Shown: positions 1 to 10,214 of the stretch, in pieces
How the letters are laid out: every line of letters starts with the position of its first letter
How positions within the stretch are numbered: the stretch's first letter is position 1
NCBI RefSeq assembly: GCF_910592395.1
Contig: NC_088321.1
Span: forward strand, 7,628,001-7,692,000
Source: Lineus longissimus
Taxonomy: Eukaryota > Nemertea > Pilidiophora > Heteronemertea > Lineidae
Length of the DNA: 64,000 nt
Reading direction: 5' to 3'
The notes under the pieces: model-generated
The model's input: the letters and a program-made list of their open reading frames with translations, nothing else
What the model was told of the DNA's origin: nothing
Databases searched by the model: none
Made by a program: the position numbers and the translations under genes

Positions 1-90
1 TAATAATGATACATAATAAATACCGAAATAGTGCCGAAAGTAAAAATTTCATACTCGAGTAAAAATTTCATACTCGAGAAAATAATCAGT

Positions 91-812
91 CGAGCGCTAC
101 AAAAATAAAGTCGAACATTATGACGTCATCAGTTTTTGTGTACATTGCGCGCGCCGCCTAATTCAACACCTGGCCAGCCGCGATCAGGCCCGTGTGTCGT
201 GTTATTCTGCAAACCCTCTATCGCGTGCAATACCTGATCGTTAGTGCTGTGCATAGGCACCAAGACCTCCGCAAAATCTTCTGCCAAAACGGAACCGGTG
301 TAATGTTTTGGAGTGTTTCTGTTTTTGAGTGTTTCCCCTCATTGTTTGGGAACGCTCAAAAATAGATTGACAAGTTTTTCTGTGTATCCCCCCTATTGAA
401 AAGTCGTGGTCTCTCTAGCTGCCTATTGTTTGGAAACACTGACACATGGGGAACAACCACAGATGTTACACCGGCACCGAAGTGATCGCATGCACGTATA
501 TACAGCGCACTCAGAATTCCTAGAATGTCATCTAGTAGCCTGGAACAGTTCTCTAGTTTGTTTTGATCTAATGATTGTCTGGCCCTTTCAGATCGCCGGA
601 CCATAGCGGGACACTGACGCAGACACTCGGCAATGTCAACAACATCGCCTCCCGCTATCTTGCATACTGTATAGACTGGTCCCCTGCTATGTATATATGT
701 GGGCATTAGAATGCGAAGTCAGCAAGAGAACGGTTGGGGACGAGTCTACATACTGTACACGAAAAGTGATGACGTCATAATGTTCGACTTATTTTTTCTG
801 TCTCGAATGTGT
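91..812. mobile_element. TIR DNA element (~720 bp) with CRE-like motifs in both ends
   Basis: A ~50-bp inverted repeat bounds this interval. The cores at 110-131 and 767-788 are exact reverse complements (GTCGAACATTATGACGTCAT), and looser similarity extends to the TCGAG at about 92-96. Both arms contain the palindrome TGACGTCA, the consensus CREB/ATF site. A short direct duplication (about 40-78) lies just outside the left end. No clear TSD was found, so exact ends are uncertain. The superfamily is not assignable. Coding-like sequence lies on the minus strand inside. Confidence 0.55.
132..706 (-). CDS. Coding-like segments inside the TIR element, product unknown
   Basis: On the minus strand a 116-codon frame (706 to 356) is Cys-containing near its start (VYTVCKIAGGDVVDIAECL). 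It is followed by a second open frame of about 52 codons, from 286 to 132, that stops at the edge of the left TIR. The second frame is preceded by a good acceptor (pyrimidine-rich GTTTTGGCAG), and its peptide contains EVLVPMHSTNDQVLHAIEG. I read this as a possible two-exon gene or captured gene fragment carried by the element. No clear donor was found for the first part and no family is recognised. It may be non-functional. Confidence 0.25.
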
Positions 813-832
813 TTTTTTTTGTTGAATAGGAA

Positions 833-1145
833 ATTTGTCATTTACAATAAATTTTTATCGACTTGAAAAAAAATTTAAAAGAATTAGAAAAATAATCAAC
901 TGATAAGTTGTATATAAAAAAATTAATGAAAAAAACTTTTTTTTTTACTTAAAAAAAAAATATGTATATATATTTAAAAAGTCGACTTAAAAAAAAACAA
1001 ACTTGTAGAATTGAAAAAAAATGTGTGAACTTGAAAATACTAATCTCAACTTTTTGAAGAAATTTCTTGACTTGAAATATTTTTTCTTGACTTGAAAAAA
1101 AAATCTCGACTTGAAAAAAATCATCTCGACTTTTTGAAGCAAACG
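833..1145. repeat. AT-rich stretch with degenerate CTCGACTTGAAAAAA repeats
   Basis: Poly-A and poly-T runs alternate with imperfect copies of an ~18-bp unit, CTTGACTTGAAAAAAA or CTCGACTTGAAAAAAA, clearest at 1070-1125. No gene signal is visible. Confidence 0.5.
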
Positions 1146-1149
1146 GCTT

Positions 1150-1935
1150 GCCATAGTGGAGACGCTATTAAGCCTGTTGAACAGTACCTGTGGAAAAAGC
1201 CTACATGACGTGTGATAGGCCTACCGGAACTTAACCGGCTTAATAGAGTAGACACAGTATATTATTTGTTAGGCAGCCGTTATATAGGAATGAACAATTC
1301 ACTTATGAGGCAAACATGTACGTATCAATTGTTGAAATCTGTATCAGGCCAGCTGCATAATCAGGCCATGATACAGAAATGGAGGATGATCTGCTCCAAT
1401 AAATGTTGTGCTTTCTCAGAACTACTTTTTTGGCTCACGGAGCAAGGGGATCAAAATTCATATGACGATAGTACGAGCACTGCACCCCTTAAATACGTGG
1501 AGTGCGTGTGTGTTTGGGGGGGGGGGGGGGGGTGGCGCTCTGACATCTGTGAGTATGATAAAGTAATAAGTACATTCATCAATTATATGAACAGTACTTG
1601 GTTTATCGCTCTGTCACATTATCGTGTATATATCTATAAGGAGTACCTGGCAGAGTGATCCAATATCTGTAGCAGTAGGCATGTTACAGTATTTTGTTAT
1701 CTGTCAAGAGTTACTGGTACATACTGTGGAGACGCTATTAAGCCTGTTGAACAGTACCTGTGGAAAAAGCCTACATGACGTGTGATAGGCCTACCGGAAC
1801 TTAACCGGCTTAATAGAGTAGACACAGTATATTGTTTGTTAGGCAGCCGTTACATAAGAATGTACAATTCACTTATGAGGCGAACATGTATGTATCAATT
1901 GTTGAAATCTGTATCAGGCCAGCTGCATAGACAAG
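1150..1935. repeat. Direct duplication of a ~210-bp segment, 570 bp apart
   Basis: About 1152-1362 and 1722-1932 are near-identical direct copies beginning GTGGAGACGCTATTAAGCC. The two matching short frames at 1212 and 1782 simply reflect this duplication. The spacer holds a 17-bp G tract (1516-1532). Either a tandem duplication with decay of the rest, or ends of an unidentified element. Confidence 0.7.
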
Positions 1936-1994
1936 ACAACCACTCGCGTGATATTTCAGCTCAAAAAACACACTCGTTTGGTTTTCTTATTTTA

Positions 1995-2310
1995 TTTGAC
2001 CTACTTTTCTAGGTCGCAGAGGTCAGTTTTTACCTGTGGCATTTTACAATGCCGGCACGTTTTGTAACTGCTTTAGCTACTGATCCCTAACTTGGCACAA
2101 AAGTATCACTTGGTGGCCCTGACTCATAGACCGAACTGCGATCTTTTATGGTAAACGGTTTGGCCACCAGGGGGCAAAACGTCAAAAGTTATAATTTTCA
2201 CGAGATTTTTATGGCAGACACTTCTAGCAAGGGGGAATCATGTAACTAATGGGTTTCTTATTTGACCTACTTTTCAAGGTCACAGAGGTCAAAGCTAGCT
2301 AAATCACCGA
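1995..2310 (-). repeat. Degenerate pearl-like ~302-bp unit, minus orientation
   Basis: Contains the hallmark blocks of the family in reverse order: AGGTCGCAGAGGTCA near 2013, TGGCCACCAGGGGGC at 2161-2175, and AGGTCACAGAGGTCA near 2277. Sequence between the blocks is strongly diverged. See the array at 21221-24128 for the family description. Confidence 0.6.
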
Positions 2311-2705
2311 ATGGTAGCATGTTTTGTTTCTATTTGAGCTAGAAGGTTCTAAACCATCTAGGGACCCTCTATTCATACCCTAAATCTTGGTCTGTTAAGA
2401 CAGTAAGTATGGCTGCCAGGTGGCCATCTTGAAAATCAAATGAAGTCCTATTCATTGAAAGCATGACAAAAAAAATACACACTGCTTTATACCAATGTCC
2501 TAAACAGTGCTGTAAGCTAAACCTGTTTGAACACAAACGTGAGCACATGGTCCATGGACCATTTAATTTAAGCCAATCACAGCTCGCACTCCTTGACCGG
2601 CCAGGATTAATTCATGCATCTTGAACTTTGACTGTTAGAGGTAATGATTTGAATCTTGGTACAATTGTAAAAGACATTTTTTAAAGACCTCATGTCTGAA
2701 AATAT
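2311..2705. other. No gene seen
   Basis: Unique-looking non-coding DNA between the degenerate repeat unit and the next tandem array. No splice-bounded frame or known repeat was recognised. Confidence 0.4.
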
Positions 2706-3330
2706 ATTTGAGGAAAAGTCTTTTCACGAAAAAAATATTGTGATTTGAAAAATTTAATTTTCTTAAAATCGCTCCCGTCTCTTATAGTGATGAAAAAGCC
2801 TTTTCACGAAAAAAACCCCGGGATTTGAAAAATTTAATTTTCATAACTGCTCCCGTCCTATAGTGATGAAAAAGTCTTTTCCCGAAAAAAAAATTGGGAT
2901 TTGAACATTTTCTTGAAATTGCTCCTGTCTCTGTTTTTCTGTTTCGCGAAACGAAAGGGGGGGGGGGGGTTAAAAATGAAATTTTACAGAAAATTACTGC
3001 TGTAACTTTATTGTAAGAAAAGTCTTTTCACAAAAAAAAATGGGATTTGAAAAATGACATTAGCTAAAATTTATTCTTTTCTCTACATTGATCAAGGAAA
3101 GTCTTTTCACGAAAAAAAAAGGTTTTTGAAAAATGAAATTATCTATAAAAAATTATCTTGTTTCTGTAGTATTAAGACTGGTCTTTTCTCAAACAAAATA
3201 TTTCGGATCGGAAAAATGGAATTTAAAAAAAGTACTCCTTTTTCTTGCAATTGAGAAGTGGTCTTTTTTCAAATAAATATATCATCCCTCTAGATATTCA
3301 TTGAGAAAGTCTATTCACAAAACTATGTCA
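2706..3330. repeat. Imperfect ~80-bp tandem repeat, about 7 units
   Basis: Units share GAAAAGTCTTTTCACGAAAA, then a short A/T run, GGGATTTGAAAAAT and GCTCCCGTCTC. Unit starts are near 2713, 2788, 2868, 3015, 3096, 3178 and 3258. The third unit is followed by a 13-bp G tract (2957-2969). Divergence grows toward the right end. No coding signal. Confidence 0.65.
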
Positions 3331-3925
3331 TTTTTACTATTCAAGGTACATGTTCTTATTCAAGTGTGTGGTTTGGCCAATGTTTTACTCATCATTTTGT
3401 AAATATATCGTACATGAAGTAAAAGCAGTTGTACAAACAGTATAAGTCCAGTAGTCTTTAATAAATTATGATCCTTCAAGAATCAAAAGTGTTTCGTCTT
3501 AATTAATTTTAACATTTTCACGACATTCGGCTAACTAGTGCACAATGCTGAAAATGATGATGGATCGCTCAGCCATATCACTTTCCATTCAACAGAGGAG
3601 GAAAATGTTCAAGAAATAGGCGTAGATTTATTTTTGACACATGGCACTAGATAATTTACTCGAAAAAAGTCATTTTGAATATTCACTGGAAGAAAAGTAA
3701 CTGAAAAACAGGCATTTATTTAAGGACGAAGCAACTTCTTACTTTTCACTTTTAGATCTTATTCCATTTAGAGAACATTGATTAAATATGAGCACACTGC
3801 AATTTAGGATAGGATAGGTAGGATCCTTGATATTGAGACCGACCGGTGAAAAAGTGCGCAGTCGTTGCATCATCATGGACTCTTTGACAAGTCTGGTGTT
3901 CTAGGGGCATGGATATATCATAAAG

Positions 3926-6420
3926 CTAGAGTTGAACCACAGTAGAATTTTGGAAATACTTTAATTCCTTGCGAATAAGAACCGATCCTGGCCACCAGTG
4001 AGGCCTAACTTGTCCCGCCCACGACATGTGAGTAGGCGTGCTTGATTTGACTACATGAATAGGCTTCGGGAATTGACATAAAGGGGAATTCTTTATCGAT
4101 GTCGTTGACTTGTGGTCAAATCCCACCATGTTAACCCTTAGTATACCATAATGGGAAAGATGGTTACACACTGTTTCAATTTTATGCTCGGCAGGTTGAC
4201 GTCGGTGAAGGAATTTTGAATGCATTTTAACCTCTAAGAAAAAAGCAAGTTTTGCGGATGCCTGCAAGAAACAAGATTTGATGTGGTCATTTAATGGCAA
4301 AATGAACACTTCTACAGGGTAGCCCAAAAAAGGTAATGGCATGAGACGGCTTCAAGAAGCCTGCAGGTCCTGTTATTCATCAGGGTCCTCGACGAGGTCT
4401 TCCTCTGGCAGGTTAAAAAATTCTAGTCCCTCATCGACGTCCCCAGCAGGTTGTTCGAGATCTTCTGCCCCAACCAGTGGAACCCCACGCCCAATACCAG
4501 CAGCATGAAATGAATTTTGCACCACCTGTTCGGGTACTTCCTGCCATGCGTCTCGGACAAGGCGTGTCACTTCTAAAATTGAAATCCTTGGACAATTTCC
4601 ATCCGGCGTCGTGTGTTCCTGTTTCCACAATCTCCATAGCAGCCGAAGACGGACTTTGAAGCTGTGGATGACAGAAACATCCAAGGGCTGCGCAATGGGG
4701 GTACAACCTGGTGGAATAAACTCAATAACACCGCCATTCTCAATGATGAGAAGGGCAACTTCTTCTGTAAGATGCACACGGCAGCGATCCCATATGAGAA
4801 GGAAAGGTAGATACCCGTCTTCCTGGTCGTCCTGGTCCTGATGCATGAAGGGGATGAACACCTCTCCGAGGTAATCTAACATAACATTTGCTCTCATCCA
4901 CCCCGTTGGTGATTGTGCCACGACTACATCTTCAGGCAGATTGTCTTGAAGCTCTTGCCATGCGGCTGCAGTTGGACGTCTGAAGGTGATGTGCGGGGGT
5001 AATTTTCCCCCTGCCATTGTGACTGCTAAAGTGACGGTACATCCCAGCCTAGGATTGCCCCACGAAGATTTGATATCAATCTGCGTTGCCCCTGTTCGGT
5101 TGTAGGTATAACTGCCATGGTTGTCAAAAAGGGTGAAAACCTCGTCTACATTTGCCACTTGATAATCTTCATAATGTTCATGCTGTTCATGCACGCTTTC
5201 CCTAAATGCAGCTACTAGGGCGTCAGCATTATCTGGCACCTGTCGGCTGTCCTTGGTCTTCCTTCTAAGGGAGATGCTGTACCTTTTCTTAAACCCTGAT
5301 AACCAGCCATTTGATGCTGTAAAGTGAGATTTCCGTGGGTAATCGTTCAATATACGGGTCTGTTCTGCAATAGCCAATCCAACCCACCACTGTTGATACA
5401 GTTCCCTCGATGCATCTTTGATGTTGTGATGTGATATCGCCATTCCCAGGGCACGCCTCTCATCGAGCCAATCAGCTAGGTCTGCCTCCATCTCTTCGTA
5501 TAGGCCTAAAAGATAACAGTTCATTTTACTCTGTCAGCAAATCACTAAATTTGTTCTTTGCCACATTCCATGCAAAAATGCATCCTTCAGTTTCCCTTCA
5601 CTTTAGCTGTACCCTTAATGTTCAGGGGGCTTTGCCATGGTTCCCTAGACTTACCAGTGCCACGTTCTCTCCACGCTAATTCTGAACCCTTGGCTTTTGA
5701 CGATGCTCTATGATGATGAATGTCATCCTCACTCATTAACCATTTCATCATTGTAGATTTTGGCAAACGGTTTGTGATGGCAAACGCTCCCACGGTTTCA
5801 TTACCGGCATGGAAGTCAGCGAGAAGCTTTACTTTTTCGCGCAGAGTGTAGCGCCTGCGTCTTCTAGGATGTTCAGCCATAGTGCAGACAGACAATCCCA
5901 GAATTACCCTTCCTTTTATTCTCATCCTGGTCCACATAACCATTTCAGCATTTCAGTAACTAACATGTCTCATTGCATCACAGAAGAAACCACAGATTGT
6001 GTCACGCAATAACTGGTGCTAGGCGTGGTCTCGCCTATATGCACATGAATGGCAAGGGCGGCTGTCGTATGCATTATGACATTGGTGGATCTGCCCAGAC
6101 AAAAATGGCCGCTGGTTCTTATTCGCAAGGTATTAAAGTATTTAGGTTGATAAGGTGCACATTTACTTTTGATTAACAGGGTATTCCGATCGACTGGTGG
6201 TCCAGGAAAATAGAAATGCATTTACCTGATGTACCAGCGATAGCAGTCCTAAGGTTAGTTGTCCCCCAAACAAAACATGGTATTGTCAACGGTTATGGTT
6301 AGGGTTAGTCGTATACTCGGAAAAATAGAACACAACGCCTTAATCTGCTGTTACAATAGAAAGCGGACTATGGTTCAAGGGGGACTTTGATCGCTTTCAC
6401 ACCGGTATATACCAGGCTGT
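3926..6420 (-). mobile_element. Pogo/Tigger-type transposon (ends tentative)
   Basis: The transposase gene at 4373-5880 implies a transposon. The only end candidate I found is a short inverted match, TTGAACCACAGT at about 3932 against TTGAACCATAGT read inward from about 6378. That gives ~2.45 kb, a plausible size, but the match is only 11/12 and lacks flanking TA dinucleotides. A 138-codon frame downstream (4342-3926, minus) looks like non-coding 3' sequence. Confidence 0.35.
4373..5880 (-). CDS. Pogo/Tigger-family DDE transposase, two exons, intact
   Basis: Exon 1 runs 5880-5655, starting at the Met of MAEHPRRRRRYTLREK. Exon 2 runs 5505-4373. The 149-bp intron has a canonical GTAAGT donor and a TTATCTTTTAG acceptor; joining in phase 1 gives an uninterrupted 452-residue protein. 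N-terminus: basic, with a psq/CENP-B-type helix-turn-helix (about residues 10-50). A second HTH of the Tc5/CENP-B type follows (about 75-155; GWLSGFKKRYSISLR). The catalytic domain has the family's three acidic residues: NVDEV (D196), IWDRC (D315) and PIAQPLDVS (D351). In the family this enzyme cuts and pastes its own element at TA sites. All catalytic residues are present, so it may be active or domesticated. The N-terminal start is the first Met of the conserved basic region; an upstream in-frame Met at 5943 exists. Confidence 0.85.
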
Positions 6421-7135
6421 AGTGAAGGGCATGTTAAATGAATACAAATTTGCTGAAACTTATTAGGTATTTATAGTAGTTGTTCATTGGTCAACACAAC
6501 AGCAATGTTTAAATTTAAATATAGTATGTAAATGTATTATACACAATTTGAAATGTTCAGATTCAATTACAAATTCCAAATAGTTAGCAAACATACCGGT
6601 AGGCCTTTAAGGTATAACATGTACTTTTTTTCTTTTTTTTTCGTTAAAAAGGTCTAATGGCCCATCATATCAAGACAATGCGTCTTGTCTCTAAATCTTG
6701 TTTGCCTAGTATAACTCTTGGTAGTGAAATAGATTTCTTGCTGTTGGCAGCTGGAATGAACTTGACCATCATAAACTGTTCCTCCAAATCAGGATCTCCT
6801 CTGTACCATTTGAACTATGATTGATTTGTTTCAGAGTTGTCATCTTCATACGACAGAACCTACATGAACTAACGTAAAAAACTGAACTGCTGTGACGCTG
6901 CGTATTACGTAATATATTGTTCCAAGGAGACCAGCAAGTATCCATGGTCTCTCAGTCAAACGTCAGCCCCTACAGTTTATGACAAGGACAAACAGAGTGG
7001 CCAGGCTGAAATGCTGTTCTGCCAGAAAACAAGTCGGTAGCCAATAACTTTCTTGGATACAACACTGGCTTGATGATAAAGTGTTTGTGATGGAACAAAT
7101 AAGACCTGTCTTTGCAGGAGGTGTTGACCAAGTTT
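6421..7135. other. No gene seen
   Basis: AT-rich non-coding sequence without a recognisable repeat family or splice-bounded frame. Confidence 0.4.
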
Positions 7136-8013
7136 TCACACTGGATGCGAATTGAAACCGAATTCCGTAGAGCGCTCTCCGGAATACGAATTGATTAATC
7201 CAGTTTCAGAACGGTCGCGTCACACTGGCCCGAATACCCATTCAAATTGGTTTAAAACGCGCCACACTCAATGCATACTAACGACGCGCCATCTATTATT
7301 ATTATTATTATTATTTATTAACCTCCCATATGGGAGAATAAAATTTACGAGTACAAAACATATAAGTATATAATATCACAGTATCACACAGTCATTATTA
7401 ACAAGTTAAAATCGCGTAAGGTGCTTGACCATTTCCATCTCCCGGCCATGCCTATTGCCAAAGTTCGGGTCAAAGAGGAATGTCCTCAGCGAGTCAACAC
7501 CACCGTCGCTATTAGCGGAGAATCCCGGCCTCGCCCTCGAAAACGAGGCCAAAACCGGGGAAAACCCCGCCGCGACGATGTTGCTGACCAGCGTACCTTT
7601 GACCAACGAACCGGCGGCAACATACCTTGCCAGGAAATGGAAATGCAAGTCACGTGCAAGGGAGTTGATTTTTCCCTATTCTATGGCATAACGAAAAACG
7701 ATTTGAGTTAATGAGATCATTTAAATACATCAGTTAACTAGTTCGGAGCACGAGTTCCCGCGGTCAAAGGTCACATTCCATGCGCCGGGCGCATGCGCAG
7801 TGCGATCGAAAACCTTAATTCGTATCAAGCGCGTCACACTTGAAATCTCAATACGGTTTCGTTGATTCGGATTAGCTGATTCGCATTCAATTCGGTTTAA
7901 GAACCGTGTTGGTTAAAGCGGATTGAGATCGGTATGAACCGAATTGAGTGTGACGCCCCAATACGTATCAACGTTTTAATTCGAATTCAATTCGTGTTAA
8001 AACCCCAGTGTGA
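7136..8013. mobile_element. Foldback/MITE-like element with nested LINE tail
   Basis: Ends are inverted: TCACACTGG at 7136 and CCAGTGTGA ending at 8013. Subterminal GCGTCACACT and CGAATTGA motifs recur in both orientations (7208, 7258, 7828, 7950). The centre is interrupted by the 3' end of a non-LTR element. No TSD was recognised, so the superfamily is unknown. Confidence 0.5.
7295..7700 (-). pseudogene. 3' end of a non-LTR retrotransposon (5'-truncated)
   Basis: Read on the minus strand, an ~80-codon frame (7648 to 7406) ends with RHGREMEMVKHLTRF. It is followed by ~90 bp of untranslated tail and a microsatellite-like ATAATAATAA end (plus-strand ATT repeat at 7296-7318). C-terminal frame plus short simple-repeat tail is the usual look of a 5'-truncated LINE. 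The clade is not clear to me. Confidence 0.4.
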
Positions 8014-8294
8014 CCACGGCATAATATTAAAGCGCGATATTGCACTTTTTAACCTTTGTCCCCAGGTGACCTAGTTGAGAATCAGATCAAACCGAAATTC
8101 GGTGTCAGAAGTTATAATTATGATGTAGGAGGTGTTTGTACCAAATTTCAAGTTCATAGCTTTACAGGTTAAGAAACGTGCCATAGTTACACTCAAACAG
8201 CAAATTTACGCCATTTGACATCTGTTACATTAAGATTAGGTCATTTATCAAAAACCTGTATGATATGTGATGTATCCTTGCTAGGAGAACCTAT

Positions 8295-9387
8295 TGTGGG
8301 GATTATGGATTTTAAGGTTTAGTTCTTTATCATTATTTCCTATGGTCCCTTTAAGGCTGTGCAGCAGACAGGCCTGGGTCGTTAAGATAATCCTTTGTTT
8401 TCCAGATAGTGATAAGGCTTGTGTTGGCATTGTTTACTGGTTGGGGATTTCACACATTCGTTACTGGGGGGAAGTTTGTATTGTTCTAGTGTCATGTGTC
8501 TTAGCCTATCGTGTAGTGATCTAAATTATGTAACGGGGCTATATTTTGGGCTGGGACTACTTGGGATGTTCACTCCTTTAGTATTGAATTCATTGTGTTC
8601 CTACTCCTCAGGGTAAGTATATAAACTGGGGTTTTCTGCTAGATTCTTCAGTGTGGCAAGCCTCGAGCTGTGCACTCAACCTCTCTTCAGATTTAATGTT
8701 AAGGCGCTGAACTCATCTATCGCTCTTGGAAAGTGTATGTTATAGCGCTGCCTTTCTTTATTCATGCCTCGTTCTGATCACCCGATACACGGGAAATGAA
8801 AACGAGGTCATACGAACTGGCTTGGCGGTTTTAGTTCTCTTTAAGTGTGATATTCATGCCCTGCGCTGCATTCAACCACTCTTCCGAGTTTATGTTATAG
8901 CGCTGAACTCATCTATTGCTCTTGGAAAGTGTATGTTACAGAGCTGCACCAACCTGTTTTTTTCTGCTTAGAATTGCATGTTTTAGCGCTGCCTTTCTGT
9001 GTGAGACAAACTTCTCTGGGAGTACACTTGTTCACTCATCATTTAATTAGAGTCCAAGGTTGTGGACATAGAAAATATTCTGAGAGAATGAATATCCTGT
9101 TGAGGTTTAGTCCGAGGTTTATAGTGCGCAAGTCACAGGTGTGACAGAAGTTTGAGGTTGTAAATATAAGAACTGAGTTGTGTGATGATTATGATGACGA
9201 AATACCTGATTGTAAATAGAAGTTTGAAGTCTGAATTATGAATAAAGATAGTATATGGAGATCAATTGTTTCTGGTTATAAACGCTAGATAGTTAAGTGT
9301 TTCCTGCCCCGTTTTAGCAGGACCTTCATATTGGATCAGTTTGAAAGTGGCTAGTCTTCTTACTGCTAGGATGACTTAGTCACAACA
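8295..9387 (+). mobile_element. Solo LTR of a retrotransposon (1093 bp)
   Basis: Starts TGTGGGGA and ends TCACAACA (TG...CA). It is flanked by a perfect 4-bp target duplication CTAT (8291-8294 and 9388-9391) and interrupts a pearl-like unit whose normal sequence continues on both sides. A TATA box (8618-8625) and an AATAAA (9241-9246) are placed as expected for U3 and R. Inside, a ~70-bp segment with GGCGCTGAACTCATC is duplicated (about 8690 and 8890). No internal retroelement region is attached, hence solo. TSD length suits Ty3/gypsy or BEL/Pao. Confidence 0.7.
8618..8625 (+). promoter_or_regulatory. TATA box of the solo LTR
   Basis: TATATAAA, with a CA-containing initiator-like TTCAGTGTG about 28 bp downstream. 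Inferred core promoter; activity unknown. Confidence 0.4.
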
Positions 9388-9616
9388 CTATCATTAAATT
9401 TTTTTCCAAAAACGAGTCACTTATAAGCGAGATATAATACTTTTTGCCCCCTGGTGGTCAAGTGAAGAATCAGATTGGACCAAAATTCAGTGTCGAAGGT
9501 CACCTGACCTGGGAGTACAAAGTTTCAAGTCCATAGCCCTAGCCATTAAGAAACGTGCACCACTCTTTTTGAAACAGGATACAGACAACTACATTAATAC
9601 CCTACCTTGAGCCAAA

Positions 9617-10214
9617 AACCGTACAGTACACACAACCTTTATCCTTCATATACATATATGCAGGTAAATTATTCACCAAACTTTGTCCGATAGTTTCATA
9701 CATAACATTTACATGTCAAAGTTCCATCTCAAAGTCTTCTCTCCAACTGGAACTTGCATGTACAGCCGATGAGTGATACAAAAAAGTTCCAGGTCAATGT
9801 ACTCTACAATAAAAATATGATCCTTTCAAGATCCACAAGTCATCCCCACCAACAGAGCAACTCAAAATACATGCACAACAATCAGGTCAGGACTGCATAT
9901 CATATTCGGACTGCACTTCAGACACATTTCCGTGAAGGTTATAAGATCCCTGGGCGGAGGCAGTGGCTAATAATTATGCCAGGCTGGTGAAAAAAGTTGT
10001 TGAGTTGTGTATGAAACGCACTACAGACAACTTTTTAGCACATAGCTCAGTGAGAATTTTGCGTGGAACAAAATTCAAGGTTATTTGTCCATGTGTCTTA
10101 GCCCAGTAGCTAATTTAGCACTTTGTTTACATTCAAGTTCTAACACAGCTATTTTAAATGGAATAACACCAAGTTCAGCCAACTTGGCATTGGTCTCTAA
10201 CACTGATTGAGCAA
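9617..10214. other. No gene seen
   Basis: Non-coding sequence between the pearl-like tail and element A. The short frames here lack splice or family support. Confidence 0.4.

Larger units (their letters stand above)
8026..9616 (+). repeat. Pearl-like element, one unit, split by a solo LTR
   Basis: About 8035-8294 and 9388-9616 are the two halves of one ~302-bp-family unit plus the right tail (CCTACCTTGAGCCAAAAA near 9600). The CTCF-like block GCCCCCTGGTGG is at about 9447. The interruption is the LTR at 8295-9387. Confidence 0.7.

Noticed and set aside
3926-4342. 138-codon frame downstream of the transposase
   Set aside because: No domain, splice support or family resemblance; probably 3' non-coding part of the element.
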